From CAVVJA01 sp963779485 (GTDB taxonomy: Bacteria > Actinomycetota > Actinomycetes > Mycobacteriales > Jatrophihabitantaceae): a DNA stretch of 64,000 bases. Of the stretch, positions 16,514-27,989 are shown one piece after another. Position numbers and translations under genes: made by a program. The notes below the pieces were generated by a model, which was given only the letters and a program-made list of their open reading frames with translations, was not told the DNA's origin and searched no databases. Where the stretch lies: assembly GCA_963779485.1 (NCBI GenBank), contig CAVZYJ010000012.1:102322-166321 (forward strand). The letters are read 5' to 3'. The stretch's first letter is position 1. Each line of letters opens with the position of its first letter.

Positions 16514-18072
16514 CAGTGACCGCCGTCGGGATCATGCGCGGCGAGTGCTGTCGCGGCCATCGCCCGCAGCTCGACTCGCCGAACCTTGCCGGTGGCCGTC
16601 GTCGGATACCCCCCGACGAATACCACTCGGCGCGGTCGCATGTAGGACGGCAACCCTTCCCGGCAGAAACCGACCAGCTCGTCCTCGGTGGCGTCCTGCC
16701 CCGACTGCAGCACGACATACGCCACTGGCTTCTCCAGCCCATCCGCGTCCAACCCGGCGACCACGATCGCCTGGGCGACCGCCTCGTGCGCGAGCAGCCG
16801 GGCTTCCACCTGGGCCGGTGACACCCACATGCCGCCCGCCTTCAGCATGTCGTTCGTCCGGCCTAGGCATTGGTAGTAGCCCGCGGCATCCTGCACGTAG
16901 GTGTCGCCGGTGCGCAGCCAATCGCCTTGGAACACCTGCCGCGACGCGGCGTATCGAGCCCAGTAGCCCGTGGCGGCCGAGTCGCCGCGCACCAGCAGGG
17001 TCCCGGGCGTGCCGGGCGGGACCGACCGGCCGTCGTCGTCGACGATCCGCAGTTCGTACCCGGGCACCGCGACTCCGGTCGTCCCCGGCTGCACGTCCCC
17101 GGGGCGATTGGACAGGAAGATGTGGAGCATCTCGGTCATGCCGATGCCGTCGATGATGTCGACGCCGAAGTGCGACGTCCACCGCTGATACAACGCGGCG
17201 GGCAACGGCTCGCCGGCCGACGCCGCCAGCCGGACGCCGGCCATGGCCTCAGCCGGTAGGCCAGCCCGGAGCATGGCGGCGAAGAACGTAGGGCCACCGA
17301 AGAAGAGCGTCGCCCCGAAGGCCTGCGCCCGCTCAACCATCAACTCGGGGGTCGACCGCGCCGGTTCCAGGATCGCGCTCGCGCCGACGGCGAGCGGGAA
17401 CAACACCGAGTTGCCCAATCCGTACGCGAAGAACCCCTTGGCCGCCGACAGGCACCGATCGTCAGGCCGAATGCCCAGCACGCCGGTGCCGTACGTTTCG
17501 CACACCACCTGAATCGAGCCGTGCCGGTGCATGGCGCCCTTCGGCCGCCCCGTCGTTCCCGAGGTATACAGCCAGAACGCCGGCGAATCGGCCGTCGTCG
17601 AGTAGAGGACGTCGTCGGTGGTAGCCGCGCTGAGCGCATCCAGCCCATGAACCGGCAGGTGCTCGGTGCCGAACGGGCCGATGAGCCCGACGAGCTCCGG
17701 AGCATCGGCCGCAGCTTCCGCGGCGACGGCGACGAACTCGCGCGTGATCGCCAGCAGCCGAGCGCGCGAGTCGCGCAGCAACTCGGCGAGACCGTCCGCA
17801 TGCAGCATCGTCGAGACCGGAACCGGCACCGCGCCGATCCACATGGCCGCCAGGTAGATCGTGACGAAGTCCGGCCCGTCGGCCATGAACAGGACGACCC
17901 GTTGCTCCGGCTGCAGGCCGATGTCGCGCAGCCCGCTGGCCGTGCGGCGCACGCGATCGTGGAGCTGAGCGAAGGTGTAGTCGCCGAGCGGGCCGGTCAG
18001 GGCCAGCCGAGCGCCGTCGCCCGCCGCCAGGTGGCGGTCGAGCAAGTAGCTGGACCCGTTGAACATGCTCAC
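16513..18072 (-). CDS. bclA: Benzoate-CoA ligase family protein
   Basis: ATP-dependent ligase forming benzoyl-CoA, the substrate of the box pathway. The 519-residue protein has LYTSGTTGRPKGAMHRH (AMP-binding P-loop), FFAYGLGNSVLFPL, IDGIGMTEMLHIFLSN, the GDWLRTGDTY aspartate, and the catalytic lysine in TTATGKVRRVEL. The FAYGLGNS segment and overall pattern fit benzoate-CoA ligases. I use the GTG at 18072 (GTGAGCATG), but the ATG two codons later is equally possible. It lies 13 bp downstream of boxB and overlaps the amidohydrolase start. Confidence 0.9.
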   Translation of the reverse strand: MSMFNGSSYLLDRHLAAGDGARLALTGPLGDYTFAQLHDRVRRTASGLRDIGLQPEQRVVLFMADGPDFVTIYLAAMWIGAVPVPVSTMLHADGLAELLRDSRARLLAITREFVAVAAEAAADAPELVGLIGPFGTEHLPVHGLDALSAATTDDVLYSTTADSPAFWLYTSGTTGRPKGAMHRHGSIQVVCETYGTGVLGIRPDDRCLSAAKGFFAYGLGNSVLFPLAVGASAILEPARSTPELMVERAQAFGATLFFGGPTFFAAMLRAGLPAEAMAGVRLAASAGEPLPAALYQRWTSHFGVDIIDGIGMTEMLHIFLSNRPGDVQPGTTGVAVPGYELRIVDDDGRSVPPGTPGTLLVRGDSAATGYWARYAASRQVFQGDWLRTGDTYVQDAAGYYQCLGRTNDMLKAGGMWVSPAQVEARLLAHEAVAQAIVVAGLDADGLEKPVAYVVLQSGQDATEDELVGFCREGLPSYMRPRRVVFVGGYPTTATGKVRRVELRAMAATALAAHDPDGGH

Positions 18073-18085
18073 CGGTCCGGCCGGC

Positions 18086-19515
18086 TCAACTGAGGTGGAC
18101 GTAGTCGTAGTCGAAGGGCTTGCCGTTGATGCCCTGCCGCGGTGGAGCGATCCACGCCGCGATCTTCCCGCGTTCGTAAACCGGGCGCATCAGGGACCGG
18201 ACGTGGGCCTTGTCGATGTCGGTCGGCAACCAAGCCGATTTCTGCGCCGTCCACTCGTCCGCGGTGAGCCGAGCCCCATCTGGACCGGCCTCGATCGCCG
18301 AGTACGCGCCGACCTTTCGGTTGAACGCGACGTGAGGCAGGTAGAGCCGCTGCGGAAGCTCTGCGGACTCCAGAATTCGATTCCAGCGCTTCACGCCGCC
18401 CTGGCAGTCGGCGATGTACTGCCGCCGCAGGTCGGTGTTGAGGCCGACGAGGGCTGCCACCTCGGTCTCGCTGATTTCGCCATCCTCGTCGATGGAATCC
18501 ACCATGATCGCGTCGTCGGTAAGGCGGTGATCGTCCTGCCGGCGATCCTCCATCCACCGGCCCTTGAGCCCCGCGGTGTAGTAGTTGCCGACATTCGTCG
18601 AGGTCTCGCTGCCGAACAGATCCAGCGACACCGAGTAGTGGAAGTTCAGGTACTTCTGGATCACGTCGAGGGGGATGGCGCCCTTCGCGGCGATCTCCTC
18701 CGAGTCGTGCTCGCGCATCAGCTGTGCGGTGCGCTCCACGACCCGGTCGACGCCGGTGGTGCCAACCATCATGTGATGCGCTTCCTCCTTCAGCATGAAT
18801 TCGCAGGTTCGTGACAGCGGGTCGAACGCCGACTCCTTCAACGTGCCGAGCTGGTACTTGCCGTCCCGATCGGTGAAATAGGTGAACATGAAGAACGACA
18901 GCCAGTCCGGCGTCTCCTCGTTGAACGCTCCGAGAATGCGCGGCGCGTCCGCGCTGCCCGAGCTGCGGTGCAACAGTTCCTCCGCCTCCTCCCGGCCCTC
19001 GCGTCCGAAGTAGGCGTGCAACAGATACACCATCGCCCACAGATGGCGACCTTCCTCGACGTTCACCTGGAACAGATTTCGCAGGTCGTACAAGCTCGGT
19101 GCGGTGGCACCGAGATTGCGTTGTTGCTCCACGCTGGCCGGTTCGGTGTCGCCCTGGACGACGATGAGCCGCTGCAGATCCGCGCGATACTCGCCCGGCA
19201 CCTTCGCCCAGGGCGGTTCGCCTTTGTGCTGGCCGAAGCCGATCTCCCGATTGGGGTCTCGCTCGGCGAGGAACACGCCCCAGCGGTAATCCTTCATGAC
19301 GACGTGCCCGAACTGGGCCCATCCGTCCCGACCGACGTTCACCGCTGTCCGGAGGTAGACATCCTCGGTTGGCAGGGCCGGTCCCATCGACTCCCACCAG
19401 GTGACGAAGTTCGGCTGCCAGGCCTCCAGGGCCCGCTGCAGGCGGCGGTCATCGCGCAGGTCGACGTTGTTGGGGATCTTTTCCGTGTAGTCAGCGGTCG
19501 TAGACACTTCGAGCG

Positions 19516-19519
<4 letters not shown>
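18086..19519 (-). CDS. boxB: Benzoyl-CoA 2,3-epoxidase (BoxB)
   Basis: Di-iron oxygenase of the aerobic benzoyl-CoA pathway, converting benzoyl-CoA with O2 to the 2,3-epoxide using electrons from BoxA. The 477-residue protein matches the family in length. It has ferritin-like ligand motifs EEGRH (about 155-159) and KEEAHH (about 244-249), with the surrounding NLFQVNVEEGRHLWAM and LKEEAHHMMVG. The GTG start at 19519 overlaps the boxC stop in a GTGA. The reductase gene boxA is not in this window, so the electron donor must be encoded elsewhere or be a different reductase. Confidence 0.95.
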
Positions 19520-21231
<1,712 letters not shown>

Positions 21232-21256
21232 CGACGTGGCCCTTTCGCCGGAGATA

Positions 21257-21293
21257 CTCTCTATGTTCTACATACTGGTGTGTGTCCGTCAAG
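21257..21293 (-). promoter_or_regulatory. Candidate box operon promoter with overlapping dyad
   Basis: Reading the complement, TTGACG (21287-21292) is followed after 16 bp by TAGAAC (21265-21270), a plausible sigma-70-type promoter giving a short leader before boxC. The dyad TATGTTCTACATA (21262-21274) covers the -10 region and is a good candidate binding site for the adjacent PaaX-type repressor. This is pattern inference only. Confidence 0.4.
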
Positions 21294-21312
21294 GATTCGT
21301 AGACTGTGCGCC

Positions 21313-22152
21313 ATGACCGCAGCCGCGGAGGTGGCCGGACCGCGTCTATCCCGTCGGCACGCCGTGGGCGCCGAGAGCGCGCGCGGGCTGCTGTTCACCG
21401 TGCTCGGCGAATTCGTGCTGCCGACGGGTGGTGCGGCGTGGACGTCGACCCTCATCGACGTGCTGGGCCGGCTCGACGTTGAGCCGAAGACCACCCGGCA
21501 GGCGTTGATGCGCACGGCCGCCGACGGGTGGCTCGAGGCGGTGCGCTCGGGGCGGCGCACTCGGTGGCAGCTCACCGCAGCTGCGGTCGAGTTGCTGACC
21601 GACGGGGCCCGCAGAATCTACGGCTTCTCCGGGGCGACGCCGGATTGGGACGGGCGCTGGCTGCTCGTCATCGCGCGCGCGCCGGAGACCGACCGGGGCG
21701 CCCGGCATGTCCTGCGCAGCCGGCTGACCTGGGCCGGTTTCGGCACGCCCGCGCCGGGAGTCTGGCTCAGTCCGCATGCTGATCGACTGGACGAGGCCGA
21801 CCGGGCCCTGGCCGAGTCGGGACTGGGCCCGGAGGCCCAGGTTTTCCTGGCCGAGCACACCGGTCTCGGGCGCCTCGACGCCATGGTGCGCCAGGCCTGG
21901 GATCTCGATGCTCTCGCCGCCGCGTACGAGGAGTTCCGGGCCGAGTTCCGGCCTCCGCGGGCGCCCGACTCACTGGCGGGAGTCGTCGAGCTCGTCCACG
22001 CCTGGCGCCGTTTCCCCTGGATCGACCCCGGTTTGCCGACGCAGTTGCTGCCGCCCCGATGGGGTGGCGTGCAGGCCGCGCAACTTTTCCGGCGTCGGCA
22101 CGAGCGCTGGTCTCCGCCGGCCCGCGCGGAGTGGCAGCGGATAGGAGGGTGA
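21313..22152 (+). CDS. PaaX family transcriptional regulator
   Basis: A 279-residue regulator of the PaaX family, GntR-like winged-helix repressors that respond to aryl-CoA thioesters (phenylacetyl-CoA for PaaX itself). The N-terminal segment SARGLLFTVLGEFVLP begins the winged helix, with the predicted recognition region VEPKTTRQALMRTAADGWLE. The central GRWLLVIARAPETDRGARHVLRSRLTWAGFG is the family hallmark. The start ATG at 21313 is chosen because the long upstream open frame is boxC antisense. Its divergent position suggests it controls boxCB-bclA, with benzoyl-CoA a reasonable effector. Confidence 0.88.
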   Translation: MTAAAEVAGPRLSRRHAVGAESARGLLFTVLGEFVLPTGGAAWTSTLIDVLGRLDVEPKTTRQALMRTAADGWLEAVRSGRRTRWQLTAAAVELLTDGARRIYGFSGATPDWDGRWLLVIARAPETDRGARHVLRSRLTWAGFGTPAPGVWLSPHADRLDEADRALAESGLGPEAQVFLAEHTGLGRLDAMVRQAWDLDALAAAYEEFRAEFRPPRAPDSLAGVVELVHAWRRFPWIDPGLPTQLLPPRWGGVQAAQLFRRRHERWSPPARAEWQRIGG

Positions 22153-22156
22153 CTTC

Positions 22157-22822
22157 ATGACGCGTTTCGTCCTGATCCCGGGCGCAGGTGGCGCGGCGTG
22201 GTACTGGAGTCAGGTCGTCCCGTTGCTCGTCGCCGCCGGTCACGAGGCCCGGCCCGTTGACCTGCCCGGCGACGACGAACGAGCCGGGATTCGGGAGTAC
22301 GCCGACCTGGTCGGGCGCGCGGCCGAGGGTGGAGACGACGTAGTGCTCGTGGCCCAGTCCCTGGGCGGCTTCACCGTGCCGCTGGCGGCCGAACGGATTC
22401 CGGTAGCGGGGCTGGTGTTCGTGAACGCGATGATTCCCGTTCCCGGCGAAACGGCGGCCGAGTGGTGGGCGAACGTCGACGCGCAGGCGGAGCGGGAGCG
22501 CGCCGCCGAGGCGAGCGGATACGGCGGGGAGTTCGACCTCACCACCTACTTCCTGCATGACGTGCCGCCCGAGATCGCGGCCGAGGGGGTGCCCTTCCAG
22601 CGGTCGGAGGCCGAGATCGGGTTCACCCAGCCGTGCGACTTCACCGGGTGGCCGCCGGTACCGATCCGCGTGCTCGCCGGCGCGGACGACCGGCTCTTTC
22701 CGGTCGGTTTCCAGCGCCGGGTCGCCATGGACCGTCTCGGCGTGACGGCCGACGTCCGGCCGGGCGGCCATCTCATCGCGTTGTCGAATCCGACCGGCCT
22801 GGCGGACTACCTGCTCAGCTGA
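22157..22822 (+). CDS. Alpha/beta hydrolase (salicylate-esterase/MES-like)
   Basis: A 221-residue alpha/beta-hydrolase. It begins MTRFVLIPGAGGAAWYWSQV (oxyanion region HGxG-like, here PGAGG). The nucleophile elbow is VAQSLGGFT (Ser), the acid is probably D in VLAGADDRLFP, and the histidine lies in RPGGHLIALS. The overall layout resembles plant methylesterase/hydroxynitrile-lyase-like bacterial hydrolases. It starts 4 bp after the PaaX-type gene with GGAGG overlapping that gene's end, so the pair is one operon. It may hydrolyse an aromatic ester feeding the box pathway, but this is inference. Confidence 0.85.
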   Translation: MTRFVLIPGAGGAAWYWSQVVPLLVAAGHEARPVDLPGDDERAGIREYADLVGRAAEGGDDVVLVAQSLGGFTVPLAAERIPVAGLVFVNAMIPVPGETAAEWWANVDAQAERERAAEASGYGGEFDLTTYFLHDVPPEIAAEGVPFQRSEAEIGFTQPCDFTGWPPVPIRVLAGADDRLFPVGFQRRVAMDRLGVTADVRPGGHLIALSNPTGLADYLLS

Positions 22823-22866
22823 CCGGTGCGGCGCCTCATCGGCGCGCCCGCCACCGAGGCGAGACG

Positions 22867-25713
22867 ATGCACAATCTGGCGATGAGCACTCAGCGGGGAC
22901 CTCTCGAAGTGGGCGTGTCGGCCCGCGAGGCCGAGGTGCTGAGTGCCGTCGCCGAGCATCTGACCAACGCGGAGATCAGCGCCCGGCTGTTCATTTCGAT
23001 CCGCACCGTCGAGAGCCACGTCTCATCCCTGCTGCGGAAGTTCCAGGTGGACGATCGGCGAGCACTCGCCGCCGTTGCCGCGACCATGCGGCCGACCGCG
23101 ACTTCCGGCGGGATGGCGACGGTCGCCGCTCGAATACCCTCCACGTTGACGCCTTTCGTCGGGCGCGTGACCGAACGAAAGGTGCTGGCCGAGGCGCTCG
23201 GCTCGCACCGGCTGGTTACCGCCGTCGGTCCGGGCGGGATCGGAAAGACCCGCCTCGCGCTGAGCGTCGTCGCAGAGGTGTCCGACCGGTTCGCGGACGG
23301 AGCCTGGTTCGTCGATCTGGTGCCCGTCACGGACCCGGCGATGATCGCGCCGACGATTGCCGAGACGCTGGGCCTGGGCGAGCATCAATCGCGCTCGCCG
23401 GAGGACAGCGTCCTCCGCTGGCTGGCCGAACGGGAGATACTTCTCGTACTCGACAACTGCGAGCATCTACTCGACGGGGTCGTGGTACTACTCGAGCGAT
23501 TGCTGGCGGGGAGTCCTCGGCTGACCGTTCTCGCCACGAGCCGAGCTCGGCTGCTCGTACCCTTCGAGTGGGTATTTCCGGTCCCCGGATTGTCGTTGGA
23601 GGCTGACGACGGTGGCCCCGGGGACGCGGCGGCCCTGTTTCTTGGCCGCGCAGCAGCGGGCGGCCATGCGCTCGATGCGGACGACCTGCAGCGCGTGGTA
23701 GCAGTGTGTCGACGTCTCGACGGGATGGCTCTGGCGATCGAACTCGCGGCCGCGCGGTTGCCAGCGCTGGGACTGGAGGGGCTCGATGCCGGGCTCGGTG
23801 ACCGCTTGCGGCTGTTGACCGGCGGTCGACGAATAGACGACCGGCATCGATCGTTGCGGTCCACGCTCGACTGGAGCTGCGCGCTGATGACCGAGCCGGA
23901 GCGGGCGGTCCTTCGCCGGGTGTCGGTCTTCGCGGATGCGTTCACGGCCGGAGCGGCCGCTGCGGTATTCGCCGGTTGGCCGCCCGTGCCGGACAGCGCG
24001 ATCCCGCCTATTCTGGCCGAGCTCGCGGAGCAGAGCCTGCTCGTCGCGATTCCGGAGCTGGCTGGTATGCGCTACCGCCCCCTGGAGACCATCCGGCAGT
24101 ACGGCGCCGAGCTTCGCGACAATGCCGGGGAGTCGGTCGAGGCGATGTCCCGCCATCTGGCCTGGTGCCTGGGCATCGCAGACGGCATGGCGCCGGGCGA
24201 CGACATCGGAGCCTGGCGGGCGGAGTTCGACCGGATCGCCGACGAGCTACGCAGCGCGCTCGCCTGGGCCGCAGGCCAGACTGCATACCGCGCGGAGGCG
24301 CACCGGCTGGCGATCAGGTTGGCCGAGCTGACCTTCGCTCGAGGCCTGCCCGGTGAATCGCAACGCCGGTACGAGCAGGCAGCAGGGCTCGCGCCCGATG
24401 ATCGGTCCGCAGCTATCGCTCTGCGCAGCGCGGCGGGAGCGGCGGAGTCGCGACACTTCGGCGACGACGCGCTCCGGCTGCATCGGGCCGCAGCCGACGC
24501 GGCGGTGCGGGGGAATGATCGTCCGGCGGCCGCGAGCGACCTAGCCCGGGCGGCCATGTTGATCAATCGAGCGTCCGGACTGATCGCCACCCAACCGAGG
24601 CCGGGCGCCGATGCTGCCCTCCTGGCCGAGGCCCGCGCTCTTGCTACGGGGGACCCGACCGCGGAGGTGCGCGTCCTCACCGCCGAGGTCTACACGGGAG
24701 ATGATAGGAATCCCCTCACCGCGGAGCTGGCGGAACGGGCTGCGACCTTGGCCCGGCGGCTCGGAGATCCGGTTACCGAGAATGTCGCGCTGGACGATCT
24801 CGCCGCCGTCTATCTGGCCCGCGGGGAGATTCGAGCTCCCTTGGCGAAGTCGCTGCGACGCATCGACCTGCTTACCCCGCTACCTCTCACGGCCATGACC
24901 GGACTCGAGATGTCCGACGCTCTCAATATGGCCGCGGAGTGCGCGATCGCCGCCGGCGACTTCCCCATCGCCCGCGAGATGGCCGAACGGGCGCGGGACC
25001 TACCGTTTCACCGAGAGGAAGGGCACCTTGCCACCGCCCGGCTCATCGTGGTCACCGTGCTTGCGGGTGACTGGGACGAGGCGGTCGCGCTGGCCCAGCG
25101 GTTCCGAGAGGGCTGGGACCGGGCCGGCCGGCCGCGCGTCGGCAACCTGACCCGCGCCGCGTACGCCGCCGCAACTGTCCACGGGCTGCGCGGCGACGAT
25201 GATCTCCGCACGCAGTGGCTAGGGATCGTCGACGACCTCACGACGCCCGGGCGGCCGTTGTCGGCGATTCACGTCGGGGAATTCTTCGATGCGCTGTTGC
25301 TTTTGCACCGCGGTCAGCCCGAACGCGCGATGCTTCAGCTGGACACGCCCCCAGAGCACTTCCGCGAATGGCACAACGGCATGTGGCGACCGTGGTACGC
25401 CGCCCTATGGGCCGAAGCGGCCGTTCTGACCGGTCGGGACGACGCGCCGGCCCGAATTCATCGAGCGCGGTGGTCCACTCTGGACAATCCGATCGCGGCC
25501 GCGATCGTGGATCGAGCCGCCGTGTTGGGTCGGCCAGGCGCACCGGACCGGGACGCGCTCCTCGCCACGGCCGCGGTCTTCGAGGCGGCCGGATGCCACT
25601 ACCAGTGGGCTCGAACCCTCGTCATCCTCGGAGGTAAGTACCGCGAGCGCGGCGAAGCGGCGCTCGCCGCCCTGGGGGCCACGCCCATGGTCTGGCCCTG
25701 TAATCAACAGTGA
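22867..25713 (+). CDS. ATPase-type regulator with N-terminal LuxR HTH (AfsR/SARP-like STAND protein)
   Basis: A 948-residue signal-transduction ATPase. A LuxR/FixJ-type helix-turn-helix is at the N-terminus (SAREAEVLSAVAEHLTNAEI and FISIRTVESHVSSLLRKF, about 18-60). A short linker leads to an NB-ARC-like ATPase, with Walker A GPGGIGKTRL at 121-130 and Walker B ILLVLDNCEH at 191-200. The rest is a long alpha-helical region consistent with TPR repeats. In classical LAL/MalT regulators the HTH is C-terminal, so the order is inverted here. The ATG at 22867 follows GAGGCGAG; an alternative ATG lies five codons downstream. The targets are unknown. Confidence 0.85.
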   Translation: MHNLAMSTQRGPLEVGVSAREAEVLSAVAEHLTNAEISARLFISIRTVESHVSSLLRKFQVDDRRALAAVAATMRPTATSGGMATVAARIPSTLTPFVGRVTERKVLAEALGSHRLVTAVGPGGIGKTRLALSVVAEVSDRFADGAWFVDLVPVTDPAMIAPTIAETLGLGEHQSRSPEDSVLRWLAEREILLVLDNCEHLLDGVVVLLERLLAGSPRLTVLATSRARLLVPFEWVFPVPGLSLEADDGGPGDAAALFLGRAAAGGHALDADDLQRVVAVCRRLDGMALAIELAAARLPALGLEGLDAGLGDRLRLLTGGRRIDDRHRSLRSTLDWSCALMTEPERAVLRRVSVFADAFTAGAAAAVFAGWPPVPDSAIPPILAELAEQSLLVAIPELAGMRYRPLETIRQYGAELRDNAGESVEAMSRHLAWCLGIADGMAPGDDIGAWRAEFDRIADELRSALAWAAGQTAYRAEAHRLAIRLAELTFARGLPGESQRRYEQAAGLAPDDRSAAIALRSAAGAAESRHFGDDALRLHRAAADAAVRGNDRPAAASDLARAAMLINRASGLIATQPRPGADAALLAEARALATGDPTAEVRVLTAEVYTGDDRNPLTAELAERAATLARRLGDPVTENVALDDLAAVYLARGEIRAPLAKSLRRIDLLTPLPLTAMTGLEMSDALNMAAECAIAAGDFPIAREMAERARDLPFHREEGHLATARLIVVTVLAGDWDEAVALAQRFREGWDRAGRPRVGNLTRAAYAAATVHGLRGDDDLRTQWLGIVDDLTTPGRPLSAIHVGEFFDALLLLHRGQPERAMLQLDTPPEHFREWHNGMWRPWYAALWAEAAVLTGRDDAPARIHRARWSTLDNPIAAAIVDRAAVLGRPGAPDRDALLATAAVFEAAGCHYQWARTLVILGGKYRERGEAALAALGATPMVWPCNQQ

Positions 25714-25941
25714 CCGATCGCCGGTGTGACGAACGCGATCCTGGCGTATCTCCGTGGCCAGTGGGCGCTCCTTGGGACGTGCGCGATGAGCGTGCGCGGG
25801 GAGTGGTATCCGTGCTGGGCACGGTGTCGCCACGGAATCGCAAGATCCGTGGTGTCCACCGATGCCGAACGGGCGGCAATTCACCAGTCTCGATAGAGCG
25901 CACGACCATCGCGATGTGCGGACTATCGAGGAGTGTTCTCA

Positions 25942-26700
25942 ATGATCAGTCATGGAGTGCTGGCCGACGTAGCGGCGGAGCGGTCTCGGACGCTGCGAGC
26001 GGAAGCGGAGCAGTTTCAGCGGGCCAAAGCGGCCCGCTCGGCCGATTCGGGTGGCCGGCGCGGCGCCGGGACGCGGCGGCCGTGGTGGCGTCGAGGCGTA
26101 GGACAGCCGGTGCCCCAGCCGGTGATTAACACGAGCCAGCCCGTCCGGGTGACCGGCCAGCCGGTCGCGCTGCGGGATGGCTCGCACGTGCTGATCCGGC
26201 CGATCGACCGCGCCGACACCGCGCTGCTGGCCGACGGGTTCAGCCGGCTGAGCGCCCGATCTCGCCACCACCGGTTCCTGGGCGGCAAGAGCCATCTCAC
26301 CCCGGCCGAGCTTCGCTACTTCACGCATCTCGACCACTACAACCACGACGCGCTCGGCGCACTGGATCCCTCCGACGGCCGCGGCGTCGGCATTGCCCGG
26401 TATATCCGGAATCCCGACCAGCCGCACACGGCCGATGTCGCGGTCACCGTCGTCGACGACTGGCACCGCCGCGGATTGGGAACCGAGCTGCTCACCCAGC
26501 TCGCGCACCGGGCCCGCCACGCCGGCATCCGATGCTTCACCGCCCAAGTCGCCCCGGACAACGCCGCCATCACCCGGCTTATGCAGACCCTCGGCGTGGC
26601 CGCCGATCAGGGCTTCCGGGACGACGACACGGTCGAATACACGATTCCGCTGGGCCGCACCGCCGTCGCGGACGGCCGTCGACTGGGCGCGGGCTGCTAG
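25942..26700 (+). CDS. GNAT family N-acetyltransferase
   Basis: A 252-residue protein with an N-terminal basic, poorly structured extension of about 75 residues, then a GNAT domain. LRDGSHVLIRPIDRADTALL is the typical start, VTVVDDWHRRGLGTELLTQL carries the acetyl-CoA-binding (Q/R)xxGxG/A motif, and CFTAQVAPDNAAITRLMQTLG is the motif B region. The start ATG at 25942 follows GAGGAG with 8-bp spacing and is preferred to the GTG at 25933. Its stop codon TAG shares a CTAG with the convergent ROK gene. The 228 bp upstream hold no gene I can support. Confidence 0.85.
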   Translation: MISHGVLADVAAERSRTLRAEAEQFQRAKAARSADSGGRRGAGTRRPWWRRGVGQPVPQPVINTSQPVRVTGQPVALRDGSHVLIRPIDRADTALLADGFSRLSARSRHHRFLGGKSHLTPAELRYFTHLDHYNHDALGALDPSDGRGVGIARYIRNPDQPHTADVAVTVVDDWHRRGLGTELLTQLAHRARHAGIRCFTAQVAPDNAAITRLMQTLGVAADQGFRDDDTVEYTIPLGRTAVADGRRLGAGC

Positions 26701-27743
26701 GACAGCGCGACCTCGGGCACGCCGTCGACCGAGGCCAACGCGGCAATGGCCGACCCCCGAGCGCCGGCCATGTCCAGGTCCGGGACCAGCGCCAGAGTGG
26801 TGAGCCGGCGTTGCTCCTCGCGAAGCACGGTGTTGGCCCGGACCTCGGCAAGGAACCACTCGCGCAGTTTGCGAGTGGTTTCGACGACCCCGCCACCCAG
26901 GAAGTAGGCGGTCGGGTCGGTGAAGTTCGCGGCGATCGTGAACAGCCGGCCCAGGGCGACCGCCTGTTGCCCGAAGATGCGCACGGCCATCGGATCGTCG
27001 TTCTCGGCGTACGACCGGACCAGCTTGGCCGCCTGCCCGATGGATGCCATCTGGTGCAGCTCGTGGTCGGGGTAGCGGCCGAGCCAGTAGGGAAGCAGGT
27101 TCTTCTCGATGCCCTTCAAGGAGGCGACGCTCTCGGCGTCGCCGCTGAACCCGCAGTTGCAGTCCGGCAGCGGTTGATCGTCTTCGAGCAGGCCGTTCAT
27201 CGGGAGATGGACGTGCCCGAGCTCGCCGGCCATGCCAGCGACACCTTTGATGACCTGGCCCGCCTCGATGACGCCGCCGCCGAGCCCCGTCCCGACGATG
27301 GCCGAGACCGACGATTCCTCGGCGGCTCGTAGGCCGAAGAACTTGTGGTGTGCGTACAGGGCGGCGGCGTTGCCGTCGTTGTTGTACACGACCGGGAGCT
27401 GCAGCTGATCTTCGAGCGCCGTTCGGAAGTCGAACCCGCGCCAGGCGGGCGCCGAGAAGTTTGTCGCTCCGCGAGAAGAGATGACGCCGGTAGCGCTCGT
27501 CGGGCCCGGGGTGTCCAGCCCGACCGCCCGCACCACCGAGCGGGAGGTTTCGGTCAGTTCGAGGACGTTGTCCAACGCCGACGCCAGCGAGCTGAGCGCG
27601 GCCTCCGGACCTTGATGGACGAACGAGGCGTTCTCGACGAGACGATCGACCAAGAAGTGCCCGCGCGCGTCCAGGACCGTGGCGTTGTTGCTCGTTCCCC
27701 CGTTGTCCAGTCCGACCACAACCCAGTTCCGTATCGGGGACAT
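26697..27743 (-). CDS. ROK family protein (glucokinase-like)
   Basis: A 348-residue sugar-kinase-type ROK protein. The phosphate-binding motif is VVGLDNGGTSNNATVL, the substrate-binding/catalytic acidic residue lies in VVYNNDGNAAALYAHHK, and the second glycine loop is VGTGLGGGVIEAG. The zinc motif normally CxCGxxGCxE reads CNCGFSGDAES, so at least one cysteine is missing and the zinc site may be lost or altered. No HTH precedes it, so it is a kinase-type rather than repressor-type member. Glucose, glucosamine or N-acetylmannosamine are possible substrates. Confidence 0.85.
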   Translation of the reverse strand: MSPIRNWVVVGLDNGGTSNNATVLDARGHFLVDRLVENASFVHQGPEAALSSLASALDNVLELTETSRSVVRAVGLDTPGPTSATGVISSRGATNFSAPAWRGFDFRTALEDQLQLPVVYNNDGNAAALYAHHKFFGLRAAEESSVSAIVGTGLGGGVIEAGQVIKGVAGMAGELGHVHLPMNGLLEDDQPLPDCNCGFSGDAESVASLKGIEKNLLPYWLGRYPDHELHQMASIGQAAKLVRSYAENDDPMAVRIFGQQAVALGRLFTIAANFTDPTAYFLGGGVVETTRKLREWFLAEVRANTVLREEQRRLTTLALVPDLDMAGARGSAIAALASVDGVPEVALS

Positions 27744-27989
27744 CGTGCTACCTCCTCTGGATCACAGCGGGAGCCGTGACTGCGACCGCTCGGGCCTCGT
27801 CGCGCTGTCATCGAACCAGGCGAGCGGCCGCCCGACCAGTGACACGACCAAGATCCGGGTGGCGCCCGTCCGGCACGGGACGTTGACCGGTGGAAACAAC
27901 GACACATGTCGATAGTGCCGCGGTCCGGCCGATTGCGCCCAGTGGCGGCTTCTTCCTGGGACAGGAAGCCACTGCCGTGGTGATCGATC
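27744..27989. other. Intergenic stretch without a supported gene
   Basis: Upstream of the ROK gene, between it and the BlaI-like operator, no frame shows convincing coding features in either direction. It probably contains the ROK promoter on the complement, but no clear -35/-10 pair can be defended. Confidence 0.4.
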
